A DNA stretch of 64,000 nt from Aplectana chamaeleonis (GCA_029168955.1 JAPDOI010000695.1:1-64000); one strand, 5' to 3'; shown: positions 11,561 to 23,733, counted from the first letter of the stretch. A program made the numbers and translations. Notes: generated by a model not told the origin, from the letters alone.

Positions 11561-13420
11561 CACATACAAGTCGTACACCTAAAGTGCCGCCTATGCTTAT
11601 CATAGACGCAGGAATGAGCCAATTTGGAGAATTATAGCCAAACTGGACTGGTCATCGTGCAGTACCCTGGCTTACATTCCGGCGTGTATTTATGGTGAAG
11701 ACTTTTAGGTATTGATAATGTTTGCGTGTGGGGCCGCAGCCGGTGTTGTGTGCAGTCATGAGGATGGGGGCATTCAGCCCGTTAAATTCACCGGACAAAA
11801 TATAAAGAAAAGGTCAAGCGTTCATTATGGCAGATTTGTGTATTGCCCAGCACCACTCTTATATTTTCACGCTCAGTAAAACTTGAGCACTATTACTATG
11901 TTACTGATATCATGTCCATGCTCGTTACAACTCACCTTGATGTTCCACAAAAATGTTGACTATGAAACTGTATCAATGGTCTGATAGGGTATGGCACCGG
12001 CAACCATGATCTGTGCAAATGGCTCGTATTCCCCGACACTTCGTGAACAGGGATGAGCGGATTTGAATTTTTTCCTGAATTTGAAATCCTGGAATATTCG
12101 AACAATTCGGAATATCGGAATTTACCGAATAAACCGGAATATTCGGCTAACATTTGATTTTCCATTCAAATCGGATATTCGAAAAACGGAATATTGGAAT
12201 TAATCGAATCAAACCGAATATTCGAACATCTGATTGTATTCGAAAATTCTAATATGGGCTTATTCTACTTTATTGATAAGGTGTATGAACCCACGCGTAC
12301 TTGTAGGCTTGTATCAGTGACGCCTTGATTAAGGCAAGGTACTCTGCTCTTCCATCAACTATCGTTCCAGGCGCCTGCAGCACTTCACTTTAGTGGGTGG
12401 TATCGATGAGATCAAAGTTCTCCCGGCGAGCGAGTACACTTTTCGATTAGAGTCCAAGAATAGCCGTCTGCTCATCGTAACATGGCGCGCCTTCCTAGTC
12501 GTGCAAACACCCGCTTTCCGCGGGAAAGGGAGAGTGTCCCTACATTGGGGCTGGGCCTCGCCGTAGCTTGACTTTCGCCGGCGGTATGTGTCCAACACAG
12601 TGTTTATGTGCGCTCGACGCGGTTGGGAGGGGGCGCAACACCGACGGTGTCTTGATGTGCTCGGTACGCATCACTGACCCCGAACACCTTCCAGTGCATT
12701 TGCGCACTCTAATGTTCAAGCCCAGCCCAATGTTTTGACGCTGCATGCACTTCCACTAGAAATGCTGAGCAAGTTACCTGTAATCTTTTCAACGCAAGTT
12801 GCATGGTGTCTACGCATATTTCTGTTTCAGTTACAAGATGTTCACTTGGAAGCGGTGTTTCTTCTACGTGTAATTAAACGAGTTTTGAAGAACCTTTAGT
12901 TCATACAGATACGGAAATAACATTGCGAGTAACTCGGGCTTCTCCTTGTATATTGTAGTCTTTGCTGTAAATGGCCGGCATTTTCACTGACAATCGACGA
13001 TGGCCAGCATACTGGTGAGTTACTGGTTCCACTCTCACGAGCACGACTTGTTTTCCGGCAGTGGTCTCCACAGTATTCCAGACCGGTGTGAATGACAAGT
13101 ACCTCAAAACTAGTGTAACTAAATGGACGACATTCTTGCTCGCATCTGAGTCATTTAGCCTCCAGGAGACAACAACGTATACCTCACTAGGAGACGCCCC
13201 ACGGTACTATCCGCATGTGCCAGACTTTATTTAATACATTTAGGTTACACGCCAGTGCTTTAACGGAATGTCACGTGAACTCAACCTGCCCACCAGTGGA
13301 GCATATATCCACTGATACGGGTCAAAATTCCAGCTTAATGTAACAGCAGGTTGCCGAGAGCATATCGCCGAGAGCATTACGCATGTAACTCTGTCAGAAA
13401 TTACTTACCAGTGACGCCGT
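11561..13420. other. Intergenic stretch without supported genes
   Basis: Apart from the simple-sequence block at 12,040-12,240, no feature is supported. Short minus-strand frames at 12,359-12,746 share a PPxKVK motif but have no other sign of coding. Confidence 0.45.
12040..12240. repeat. Cryptically simple tract of GGAATATTCG-type words
   Basis: Irregular reiteration of GGAATATTCG, CGGATATTCG and AAACCGAATATTC without a fixed period. It starts at GGGATGAGCGGA, the same words that open the simple tract at 63,860-64,000. Similar short tracts lie near 31,290 and 42,170. Confidence 0.7.
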
Positions 13421-13622
13421 CTCACAGTCGAGAAAGCTCACAGGGTGCCTTAAATCTCAAATGAAACCGTTCATGAACTCTTCGTAAGAAAAGCTTCATA
13501 TAGGAACTGATCGTCTCAGTACACGCCGTCAGACCATACATAACAAAACATTTAATGGCTTCATTGTTGAAAAACTGACATATGGTTGGTTTATTCTCAC
13601 AAACATGACACACACACATAGT

Positions 13623-14200
13623 TCAAACATATGGACAGTAGGATGTACAATTGAATAACTTTCTTGTAACATCACTCAACCTTAGCTTTCTGAAAGAATC
13701 GAAAAAGGGCACTCGAATTTCGAATTCAGCGAAGCCCCAGAATTGATAAGCAGTGGCAATGAAGGGTTCTAAACCTAAACTCCGATATCTGATTTTTTCC
13801 AGCATTTTTACTCCAGCTTTTTCGAATATTGGAAGCACCTAAAATCGAAGGCCAATAAAACAAGATCGAAGATCGGAATTAGCGAACAAAGGAGAAGCAG
13901 GAACATAGCTCATCCCTGCTCCAGAAGCAAAAGTATTCAAAATGACGAATGTATGATAAGAGGACCAACTGCCAAAAATTTTGCAGACGTTCTGGTAGAC
14001 TTCTTGGAGTACCTGAAAATCTTCAGCGTCATGGCGTCACATTTGTAGGCGGCATGCTAACTATTTTACATGATTATGAACCTACTTGTATGGCGATTTG
14101 ACATATTCGCCATTTGGAATACTTTGGAGATAATCTGCTGCGGACCAATATGCATAAAATCGCCAGTTGCAGCACGGGCGGATGGTGGTGGAAGCGACAC
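13623..14200 (-). other. Possible short exons of an unrecognised gene
   Basis: On the minus strand an open frame ends with a good donor (ACAA|GTAGGT at 14,086/14,085). A 73-base gap then ends in a strong acceptor (GATTTTCAG at 14,013). A second acceptor (CGATTTTAG at 13,839) is followed directly by a 72-codon frame beginning VLPIFEKAGVKMLEK. Splice words this short also arise by chance in AT-rich DNA, no protein family is recognised, and the reading phase across the first junction is ambiguous. Treat as a lead only. Confidence 0.2.
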
Positions 14201-14354
14201 TTGGATCACACGTGATCAAAACACCGGTGACCGATGGTGTCGTATCTACGCACAAATTATCATTTTCTGGTTAATTATGTATCTGCTCGGAGGCGATATA
14301 AAATTTTCTTTGCAGATGAGTGACCTCCAAAGTTCAACTGAATTTTCGCGATGA

Positions 14355-16580
14355 TACGCTAATAGGCTTTCCAACGAAAGCTTTAAAAGACTAGGTGTTG
14401 AAATATTAATTGGTTTTTTATTAGACGTAAGTATTTAGATAAGATTGAACTTGCTCAAACTATTAGTCAAGGAGGATCATAGAGGCAACTTAAGCCGCAT
14501 ATACTGTGTTAACGATTAAATACAACCGGAAAGGGACCAATTTTTTTGCGATTTGGAAAACTCATGCAACATAGGTCTGTGCACAGTACATAGGATCGTC
14601 ACGCTTGAAATTCCTGAACTACCTGCAGGATTTGCAGTACAGTTGCAGAACCGTCAATCACAGAAGCTGATCGTTGCATGTTGAAGGCCAGCAAGAGATA
14701 CTTTGCTGGCTTCCAAGAAACCAAAGTTTCGGATTCGGCTCAAAGGTTATTTAGGCGCTACCCGAATCTGGGGTTTACCTGATCGCCAGACTTAGGATAC
14801 CATAGGTGAAGGTAGGCATCAAAACATCGGCGTGGGAAATTCACTGCCCAAGTATCTAAAATCGAAAACATAAATCTCAAATTCGAGTTTATCAGCCTCA
14901 GGCTAACACCGTCATGTGAGAAAAGAGTCAATCCGATGACAATTTGATGAGCGACCGTAAACCCATCGTTACATCACCTGCAATCTAAGCAAAAACGATA
15001 ACCGACAGATTTGTGTCTATATTGACCTCGGAAAGTAACCTCTAAGCAGGAGAAGGCCTATTAAGAGATCGTATGTGTGACCTTAAGCATCATTGTCAAC
15101 AAGCCTCAGTCTTTGGCAGCAAAATTTGATCCCTAATGGACTTGTAACTTCGAACGAAAAAGCGGAATTTCTAAATGATGACAAATGCCGTCACTTGATT
15201 CCAATGATCAGCTTATTCCCAAGGAATATCCCGCCACACGATGGACATCGTCAAGCCCGAACGGAGTAAGCCACACGGAAATGGATCTACATCCCGGTTA
15301 AAAGACGCGTGTATCTTCGATGCGACGCAGTGTAAGCCTTCAATACCGGAAATGCGACCACCGTCCTGAAATCTCCTGCAAAGATCTGTCTGAGGCATTT
15401 AGGGATTTGAAGGGATCAACAATGGTCATGTCCCAGCACCTACAACTATCAAAATACCGATGGCTGTTCAACTACGCTGCTGGATACCAGTGGAGAAGAG
15501 CAACAACCTTACTAGGGAGAAACCAGCGTTATAGCAGGGCTGCTCAACAATTGTGCTTCGGCATCAATGATCACGGACTGTACCCAGCTTTCTGAACGCA
15601 TAAGGATTTAACTACGTAGAAGCAAAGACTAGATTCACTGATGCTTGAACAACATCCTCGACTTGGGAAAGGTAAACAGAATCCTCGAATCGCTGTTACA
15701 AGTGAATTGCATCGTACTTATCGGGCTATGAGAACTCAGAACTACATATGAAGTCAGCAGAAAACTGTTCCAGTTCAAGGCAATATGCTGATTTATGCAC
15801 CCTATTGACTCTCAAGCCGTAACCATTGTGAGCTAATGTATTAAGAGCACACAGCGTACCTCTGGGTAGTGAAAAATTGAGGTCAAGGGTATTCTAGACC
15901 AGGGGGATCGGCACGAGGTGCGAAACAAGGCTAAATTTTCTCACAGAAAGTTCACGAAACTTCATAATGCTTTTGGCGATCATCAGACAAAAAAACTCCC
16001 AGCATACTCAAGTTCAAATGCACAGTTTCTTAAATTGTGAAAAGGAACGATCTTATTTAAGATGCATAAATCAAGAAGAACAACCATTTCCCAAAAACAC
16101 GAGACGGATTTGCAAGTTGCCTGCTTTGAAAACGTAGCTAAGGTTTTCAGAACTGTCATTGATAGGCTCTCCTAAGTAATTAACACAGAATTTGAAAATT
16201 AGTCCATCCAGATCCATTATGAATGATATCCGTTCAGGAAGCTAAGGTATATATGTATGCAAAAGAAGCGTGAACAAGATGAAGTTGCTGCTACAGGTCA
16301 AGAATTACGGGTACCTCGAATAGGAATAAGGAGCACACCCTATAAACTTATGAGGATTGTGCTCCATGATTTCGAGGCAAGTCCAAGAAGAACACTGCTT
16401 CACTTCTAGAAGCGGCGAAAGAGGCCACAGCAACGGTTGCGTTAACCTTATTCTCCGAAACCCACTCATACGCTAAACACACGACACGGGATGGGGTTCA
16501 CTGGTGAGAGGGTCAATCACTGTGAATCAATGGTGAACACGCGGGCATAGAAATGCACAGGCGGCGCTCAAGTCAATGAT
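14355..16580. other. Intergenic, nothing recognised
   Basis: No long ORF, terminal repeats or RNA gene seen. Near 14,715-14,760 there is a short W-like phrase (TTCGGATTCGGCTCAAA). Confidence 0.45.
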
Positions 16581-16582
16581 CA

Positions 16583-16638
16583 TTGCAGTCAGCCACCTGG
16601 GAGCAGTGAGCGTTCTTTTGTGAGGTGGCTGACTGCAA
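16583..16638. repeat. Perfect 16-bp-arm hairpin
   Basis: TTGCAGTCAGCCACCT at 16,583 is exactly complemented by AGGTGGCTGACTGCAA ending at 16,638, with a 24-base loop. Function unknown. Confidence 0.75.
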
Positions 16639-16639
16639 G

Positions 16640-17730
16640 AAACGGGTGGTGACTTCGCTCACCGCCGCAGAGGAAAGAGAAATAGCGCGCGGAGCAAAGG
16701 GGTCGATACCGCCGTCATAGGGTCGAGCACGTCCAATGGCGATGACTTTTTGAGGCAAGTGCGCTCCAGGAAAGGGCAGTGGAGCGCTTTCAAATCGACC
16801 AGTCCGCTGTCCACTTATCACCCCAGCACAGCATGGTGGCCTATCTCGTTGTCTAGGTGGGCCAGGAAAAATTGGACTCGCCTGCTGGCGGCCATCCAGC
16901 TCCGCTGCCGGCTGATAGGAACGACAGGCGAAACGTTCGAAGGTTTTATTGATGTTTAAATGATTCCTGAAGATTAGTGGGAGATTAACGTCAAATTGTA
17001 CGAATCTGTCATGAATACGTCTCCTTCATAGATTTCACGTGCTTTAGTCCTATGCTAAGCTCAACTTCCAATTCCTAAAAGTTGCTGTGGCCATATTCAA
17101 CCATTTTCAGTTTTTTTTTCCATTGATCGCTCACCACAAATAAAATCAGATTTGCTTAAAAAGCCATCTAAGAAAGATGGCTGAAAGACGGTTTCGTTTT
17201 TTCAGAAAATGCATGAAACTTACGTGATCCGCGTGTACTAGTTACTAAATGCTGAATAATAGTTCATATAAGTGCGGTTTTTATCTAAACATCGTTTTCC
17301 TCTTTCGCTTCAAGTTCGCTTCTTTCTATGTTGGCTGGGGAGTGTGAAACAGACTAAGGAGAAAAATAGTTCTTAATTCAAAAAAAATCCTTTGAATTTT
17401 TCGGTACATTGCGACAAAAACACGAGGTTCGCTCCTCGAAAGTCATACTACAAAGTATTGTGTATCGTGGTTCAGTGGTAAGCGGTCATCCAACAAAAAA
17501 TTTTAAGAATCGTTTTTTGAATCAAACATTCTCTCGCTTTTATGATTTCCGAGAAAAATTCCGAAATCCCATCATCCAAGGTGGGAAACTTATTAAATCT
17601 GAAAGATAGACACGTTTGCACGCTCCCGAAACCCATATTTACTACTGCTAGTTTGATCAAAGTCACAATGAATACGAAGAACTGTGGAGGGAGTGTATGT
17701 AGGAATAAAGAAAGAGCCTCTCACACATGA
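16640..17730. other. Intergenic, nothing recognised
   Basis: Short overlapping frames only. A TCGTGGTTCAGTGGTA word near 17,465 resembles a tRNA A box but has no B box behind it. Confidence 0.4.
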
Positions 17731-17812
17731 ACATGTGGCCTAGTGGTCTAAGGCGCTGTGTTGGGCATCGGTCTCGTAGGTTAGTGCGGTGCCGGTTCAA
17801 ATACGTCGACTA
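17730..17812 (+). pseudogene. tRNA-Leu-like relic (pseudo-tRNA or SINE head)
   Basis: An A-box-like TGGCCTAGTGGTCTAAGGCG (17,736-17,755) and B-box-like GGTTCAAATAC (17,794-17,804) have the spacing of a class II tRNA with a variable arm. The T stem pairs at only 3 of 5 positions and the acceptor stem hardly pairs, so this is not a functional tRNA. It lies about 110 bp upstream of the first recognisable LINE sequence. Confidence 0.4.
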
Positions 17813-17923
17813 TTGAGAGTTTTGCATTCAACGCTACTCTTCAAGAATGACTCTCGTTATAAGGACATCTAAGCGTCACCGACCTCAGGTTGGCTGCCTC
17901 TTTAAAGTCACCCCATTGGGGGA

Positions 17924-20157
17924 TTGCTTCTGGCCCAGCCTCTCCAGAGGATTGACATGACAAGTCTCAGAGATGAAGAGTGCAGAAAGAATTTTCGACA
18001 ACGCTTTTCTATTCACATCGGAGTAGGACTAAGAAGAAACTTTGCGACGCGGATTCTTTTGTCAAGTGCATCCAGGACGCTTCGAAAGAAGCACCCCGGT
18101 TTTACAGCCTAAGAAGAAGTTCGCTTACGTCTCAGAAGAAACAATATCTACCTACAACAGAGTATGTGCTCTCCGAACTGCAGGAAACTTTGTGGAGGAG
18201 AAGCGTCTGAGGAGGAAGTTGCGTCGGCAGCTTCAAAGTGACCGCGAACGAGAGTGGACGTGTAGAGCTAAGGAGTTCGAGAAGGCTTGGGAGGAGAAGA
18301 ATCCGAGAAAAGCCTACACGTTGCTGCGACAGTATAGCGGGAAGATGAAGAGATGTTCTCCTGTCTTGAACACTACCAATGGAGTTGCAGTTGGTGATGC
18401 GACGCTGCCAATATGGAAGGATTACTTCAGTTCACTACTGAATCGTCCAGCGCCATCAGTACCTGAGCTCCCGCATGTTCAGAGAGCACATTACGATGTC
18501 AGTGAGGAGCCGCCGACTGAGTCTGAAGTTTTGGGTTGTGTCCGGAAAATGAAGAATGGAAAGGCAGGTGGAGATGACAACATCACTGCTGAAATGCTGA
18601 AAGCTCATCCTCCGTCTGGGATTCGTGAAATGACCAAGACCATCCGTGCTATATGGATGAGCGAAGGGATACCCGAACCACATGCGATCATCGTACCTCT
18701 TCACAAGAAGCTATCCGTCACGGATCCTAAGAACCACAGAGAAATCTCTCTACTTCGTGTCATGTACAAGGTTTTAGAACGTACCATTCTCGAGCGACTC
18801 ATCAAACATCGTGAGGAAATGACCAGAGAGGAGCAAGCCGGTTTTCGACCTGGAAGATCGACCATCGACCAAGTGTTCGTCGTGAGAGGAGTAATTGAAT
18901 CGTGGCTGCGGTATTCGAAGCCATTACAGCTTGCTTCTTTGGACTTTGAAGCCGCGTTCGACTCTCTTCATCGTGATCGATTGCTCAATGCTCTGCGAGC
19001 AGATGGAGTCTCGGAAAAGTATGTTCGACAAATCGAGGACATGAACAAAGGAACAACAGCAGCAGTTCGTACGCCTGTCGGATTTACGTCAGCTTTCGAG
19101 ATGAGAACAGGAGTAAGGCAAGGAGCTGTAGCAGGACCTTTCCTATTCAATTTCGCCGTTGATGACATCATGCGTAGAGTTGCAGAACAGTTTCCTGCGG
19201 ACGTGATCCTAACACCATCAGGACGCTCCCTTGTCGACCTGGAGTACCCCGATGACATTGTGTTATTCGCTGAAAACAACGCAAAACTGCAAAGGATTGT
19301 GAACCTCGTTTCGAAGTATGCCGCAGCCTATGGACTTCGTCTCCGTCCCGACAAATGCAAGCAGATGTGGGTCTCTCAGAGGCCTTCAACGGGAGTTTGT
19401 GTGGACGGACAACGTATCGAACTGGTGGACGATTTCTGTTATTTGGGCTGTTGGATGAAGAACGATGGTAGTTATGCAGCGGATATTCGACAACGATGTG
19501 CGAAAGCTACGTCTGCATTTAATTCTCTAACCAAGCGTTTGTGGTCTAGCACCATCGCGAAGGAAGTCAAGTTGCGCGCCTACCTATCCGCTATTCGCCC
19601 TATCATGATGTACGGATCGGAGACGTGGGCAGCACCGAAGACGCAGATGGAAAGGTTGGATTGCACGGAGAGGAAGCCTTTTAGGCGTTTACTTGGATAT
19701 TTCTGGCCGCGTGTATGTCATAAAGAAGACCTTTACAAGGAAATCGACGCAGTATATCAACGCTTGACACGAGGGAGGTGCCAGCATCTCCTAACGCCAT
19801 CTCAAGCAGCAATGGAAAGTCGACTTCGACTGCTCGGGCATATACTAAGAAGAGCGCCGGATAGTCTCGTACAACACGCTTTAGCAATGCTTCCAAATCC
19901 CGTCTGGAAACGGCCACCTGGGCGTAGCCGAAAGTTCTGGACGGATGTGGTTAAAGAGGATTTGAAGTCACTCGGCATCGAAAGACAGTTCAGGCGCGAT
20001 GTTTCGTTTTGCAGGAAATGGAATAGTGACAGCTGGATGATAAAAAATGTTCATATTGTGGCTGAAGACCGCGAAAAATGGAAACGGTTGACTACTAGGA
20101 CGGCACACCTCGGTGAAGATGCGGAATGACCGCGTCAGACGAAAGCCAACCGATTAA
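17924..20157 (+). mobile_element. 5'-truncated RTE-like LINE (copy A)
   Basis: This is the 3' two-thirds of a non-LTR retrotransposon. No apurinic endonuclease domain is visible upstream. Coding similarity starts in one frame at about 17,940 (SLRDEECRKNFRQR), passes to a second (KLCDADSFVKCIQDAS, about 18,030) and to a third from about 18,099, so two frameshifts lie within 160 bp. The 3' UTR is short and interrupted at 20,154 by a TTAA MITE. 5' truncation and point decay are normal for dead LINE copies. Confidence 0.88.
18042..20129 (+). pseudogene. Reverse transcriptase ORF of LINE copy A, catalytic motif YPDD
   Basis: A 695-codon frame. Its first ~20 codons are read in a wrong frame; genuine similarity begins around VLQPKKKFAYVS. 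Reverse transcriptase motifs appear in order: NHREISLLRVMYKVLER (about residue 230), QAGFRPGRSTIDQ (about 265), LDFEAAFDS (about 300), GVRQGAVAGP (about 357) and EYPDDIVLF (Y402-P403-D404-D405). In this family the catalytic box is normally Y-A-D-D, so one G-to-C change gives proline beside the metal-binding aspartates and probably inactivates the enzyme. The C-terminal thumb/connection region (SETWAAPKTQMERLD, RRLLGYFWPRVC, RRAPDSLVQ, PPGRSRKFW) is retained to GEDAE-stop. The role in an intact copy would be target-primed reverse transcription in the nucleus. It is open over 2 kb, so it is a fairly recent copy. Confidence 0.9.
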
Positions 20158-21131
20158 AGGCGGTGTTCACGATGATTCTCGTTTCCAAGTTTTCCACTCA
20201 AAGCAATGCGTTGGCAACCAAGTGTTACCAAAATCACCAAGAAACGGCGAGAAACGCACTACCTCGTCTTATTTCAGTGACATTATTCTGTAGCCTGGAC
20301 TAGTTGTCTGGTTGGATGAACATGTTCACGGTGGTTGTCACCGGTAAAAAATGGGACTAATCGAAAATGGAAGAATATTTTGGGCAAAACAGTATTAGTT
20401 AGGGCCCGAAGGAAAGAACGGATCAATACAGATTGGAGAATTACAAAAGACGGGTCCAGAAAGGATTTCATTGTCACAACGAACAGTTCCATTGATACTT
20501 AAAGGCAGTGTTCACGATAAAAATCGTTTTTCTGTTTTTCCGCCTATCTTGAAAACGGCCCCATACTGATTCCAATGATGTCTCTGAAATCGTACGAGAC
20601 CTTCTGGGAACGGAGTTATGGTCCCTCAAAATATGAGCTAAGGAAACATGGTGGACGAGTTGTCCGAGACTTGTAACTTCCGTCTTTTGCAGCCGATGTA
20701 TGCGAGCTGACCTGAGTAAAGAGAGAAGTTGAGAATGAAGGGAAGAACGGGGCTAATGATTGGAAATCATCGCTCATCTCACGATCTCGAGCATCCATTT
20801 GTTCACGTCGGTGGGCGTGTGATGCGCTTTTGGGGTTTACAATGCGCTCGAAGTTGCAACTTCGGGCTCTTTTGGGGCTCTTCCTGGCTCGTTTTCATGC
20901 GTTCTTTCGACGTCAACGTTACGATGTGCCCTTCCACTACCAATTCCTGGTGGAAACTGAAACACATTTTTTATCGTGAACACTGCCTTTAAGAGGCGGG
21001 CTGATACTTGAGGATTTCGGGCCCTTCTGGTGCGTTCTTCTCGGTTTCTTCGTCATTTCAGTTCTACTCGGGGGCCAAGCAATCGATTTAGCGATTAATC
21101 TCAAAATCGAAGATTATCGTGAACACTGCCT
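20158..21131. mobile_element. TTAA MITE (Y3), split by a nested MITE
   Basis: Starts AGGCGGTGTTCACGATGA after TTAA (20,154-20,157) and ends ATCGTGAACACTGCCT before TTAA (21,132-21,135). The same sequence without the nested element occurs inverted at 53,135-53,604, including the CAATCGATTTAGCG block near one end and the AACATGTTCACGGTGGTTG block inside. It sits in the 3' UTR of LINE copy A, 25 bp after the stop codon. Confidence 0.88.
20503..20988. mobile_element. TTAA MITE (Y2), nested in Y3
   Basis: A 486-bp element, AGGCAGTGTTCACGATAA to its inverted copy, between TTAA (20,499-20,502) and TTAA (20,989-20,992). The interior matches Y5 (23,734-24,215) closely, for example the CATGGTGGACGAGTTGTCCG block. 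Short ORFs in it are shared only because the repeats are related. Confidence 0.92.
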
Positions 21132-21135
21132 TTAA

Positions 21136-21904
21136 GTAAGTCAAGCCAAAGTTTCCGAACAGATGACGTGCTCATCGCTCCGCACCTCCACGTTGGATGT
21201 CCTCCTGGTAGCAATTGGCATTGGTCTCGACACCTTTTTCTACGTATTATAAGACCGCCTTCCAAGTTGTGCAGATTCCAATCCATACCATAACGAATGA
21301 CTACAGGACGCGCAGCGAGGTTTGGAAAGCTATTTTTTAACAGCACAGGTTAATTTGAAGGTTGTGTTGTTGCTCATTGGAGAGAACCTCATCTGTACTC
21401 ACACACTGAGTGGCCGTGAGCTCCGGAAAACAGACCCCGTTTCCCGATCGGGGCAGACACGGCAGTCTCTTCTCTCAAGGGAAGAGATAGTAGAGATGTA
21501 ACGAAATTCGAGATAGCTGTCTGTGATAGTAGATTAGCGGCCGACGACCGGACGATCCGTCACCGAAGCCAGTAAAGCGCCGGTAAATTGCCGCAGACTG
21601 TCCAGCTATCGTCGCAGATCGTCTGACAAGCGTAGTCAGCGCGCGGCCGGTGGCCCTGTGAAGTCATTCGCTTCGGGGAACCACCACGGATCGTCCTGCA
21701 AGCGCCGCGGACAGTCCGTGCCAGTCATTTGCCTCCGCGGATGGGGGTGGGTTCACTAAGTATTAGCCAACATCCCGGAGCCCTATCCGCTGGAATCCAA
21801 TATATTGGCCGCGGACTGTCGACAGCGCTGATTCGTCGATTGCCTGTACGCGGTAAACAAGCTTTTTAAATTGGGTTCCACATTATCTAAGAATGCAATT
21901 CTAA
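21136..21904. other. GC-richer intergenic stretch
   Basis: Contains CGCCGGTAAATTGCCGC- and GCCGCGGACAGTCCG-type words at 21,540-21,830, but no ORF, terminal repeats or RNA gene recognised. Confidence 0.4.
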
Positions 21905-22108
21905 AAGCAGTGTCAACGATAAAAACCGTATACGAATTCCCACCAGAAACCGTAAGGTTCGGAACTCATGGCAAGAGCACTATATAAAAAAGGCTGGAAA
22001 AGAATTGCAACAAGCCCTATACGCTCTAAAACGTCAATGTAGTCAATGTAAGGCGTCATTCATAGTCTTCACTGCAAGCGCGGCAAGCGCGTGACGCGCG
22101 GGCCGAGC

Positions 22109-22176
22109 GGTGGACTATGAAACTTTTTTCCGCGCGGCACGCGCAAAACGCGCGGGAAAAACTTCTATAGTCCACC
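22109..22176. repeat. GC-rich hairpin
   Basis: GGTGGACTAT at 22,109 pairs with ATAGTCCACC ending 22,176. Inner CCGCGCG/CGCGCGG words also pair. A related sequence lies inverted at 24,540-24,640. Confidence 0.65.
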
Positions 22177-22559
22177 AGCGCCGCCATGGCGGCGCTGTCT
22201 AAACCGCCGTGTTTCACCCTTTCAGCCAATAATTGCCTCTCGATTTCAGTCCACTCCAACATAAATAATTCTGGGACTATCCCGCGCTACCGCACACGCA
22301 AATGCATGCCAGGAATTTCTGTGCATGTCTCAGTAAAAGCCCGGCTTTCACCCGCACCACCATGGCTGTGCCGCTGGAGATTTCATAGTGGCTTCCCGCT
22401 CATCCCGCGCGCATAGCTTCGTTGGGTGGAGCCATGTACTCCACCAACCTTCACCACTGGGCAGGTGAAGTGGGGAATCTTCATCATTGAGAAAACCGGT
22501 GACAGCCGGTGAAACGATCCGAAAAAGAATGAAAGTGACCAACACTCAAGTTCTTTTCA

Positions 22560-23720
22560 AGGTTGGGTGGGTGTCACTGCTGGTTTTTCGGCCATAACTT
22601 TTTTAACCTGAAAGATAGTCCTTTGGTGAAGAATGTTTTTGGAATCGGCATAAAATTCTGCATCGGATAGCGTTTTCCTTCTTTTAAAATTCTTTCCCCT
22701 TATACCAGCCAATTTCAGTTTATAAAGTGCATTTTTTTCGCCTGAAATTATCGGTTTTTCGTCCATAACTTTTTTGTGCTTGGAGATAGCTCTTCGATAA
22801 AAATTGTTTTCGAAATCTCGATAGAATTCTGCGTCGAACAGTGTTTCCAGTTTGGGAAAATATTTTCTCGATCCTTCAGCCTAATTCATTTTACAAAACA
22901 CCGGTTTTTCGCCTATAACTCTGCACCCGTTGAAGACAGGGTTCTGGTGAATGTTGCTTTTGAAATCTGCGTAAAATTCTGCGTCGAATGACATAGCGGG
23001 CTCCTAACTATGCTTGCTCCATAAGCCAGCCGGGTCGGTGGAGCCGAGCTCCATAATTATCTCCATAGGGTGCTCTCGCCTCTATGGTGTAAATAAGAGA
23101 CGAAGAGTTCTCCTGGAGCAACCAACGGGGCTCGGCTCCACCGAACTGGCTGGCTTTTGGGGCAAGCAAAGTTAAGAACCCAATATATCATTCGACTCAG
23201 AATTTTACGTGGATTTCAAAAACAAACTTCACCACAACCCTATATTTAACGGTTGAAGAGTTATAGGTGAAAAACTGGTGTTTCGTAAAATGATTTAGGC
23301 TGAAGGATCGAGAAAATAATTTTCCAAACTTGAAACACGCCGAATTTGATCATGATTCCGGAACCTTTACCAGAGGTCTACCTCCAAGCACAAAAAAGTT
23401 ATGGACGAAAACCGATAATTTCAGGCGAAGAAAAATGCTCTTTATAAACTGAAATCGGCTGGTAGAAGGGGAACGTATTTTTCAAAACTGAAAACGCTAT
23501 TCATTGCAGAATTTTATGTGGATTCGGAGGCAGCCTTCGTCAAAGGGCTACCTTCTAGGGTAAAAAAGTTGTGCACGAAAAACTGATTGCTTTTCGTGAG
23601 AGAAACGTTCCTTCATGACATAAATTGAAATCGGCTGAGAGATTGGGAACGTATTTTCTCAACATGAAAACATTATTCGACGCGAAATTCCATGGAGACT
23701 TTGGAAACAGCTCCGTTCAA
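22560..23720. repeat. 1.16-kb palindrome (P2) with tandem units in each arm
   Basis: The arms meet near 23,080. Each arm holds about three diverged tandem units of roughly 150-170 bp that begin TTTTTCGxCCATAACT and contain AAAATTCTGCGTCGAA (22,585, 22,755 and 22,905 on the left; complements across 23,190-23,700 on the right). The centre contains GCCAGCCGG..GGTGGAGCCGAGC and its complement. No coding capacity seen. Confidence 0.8.
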
Positions 23721-23733
23721 AGATTTGCCTTAA

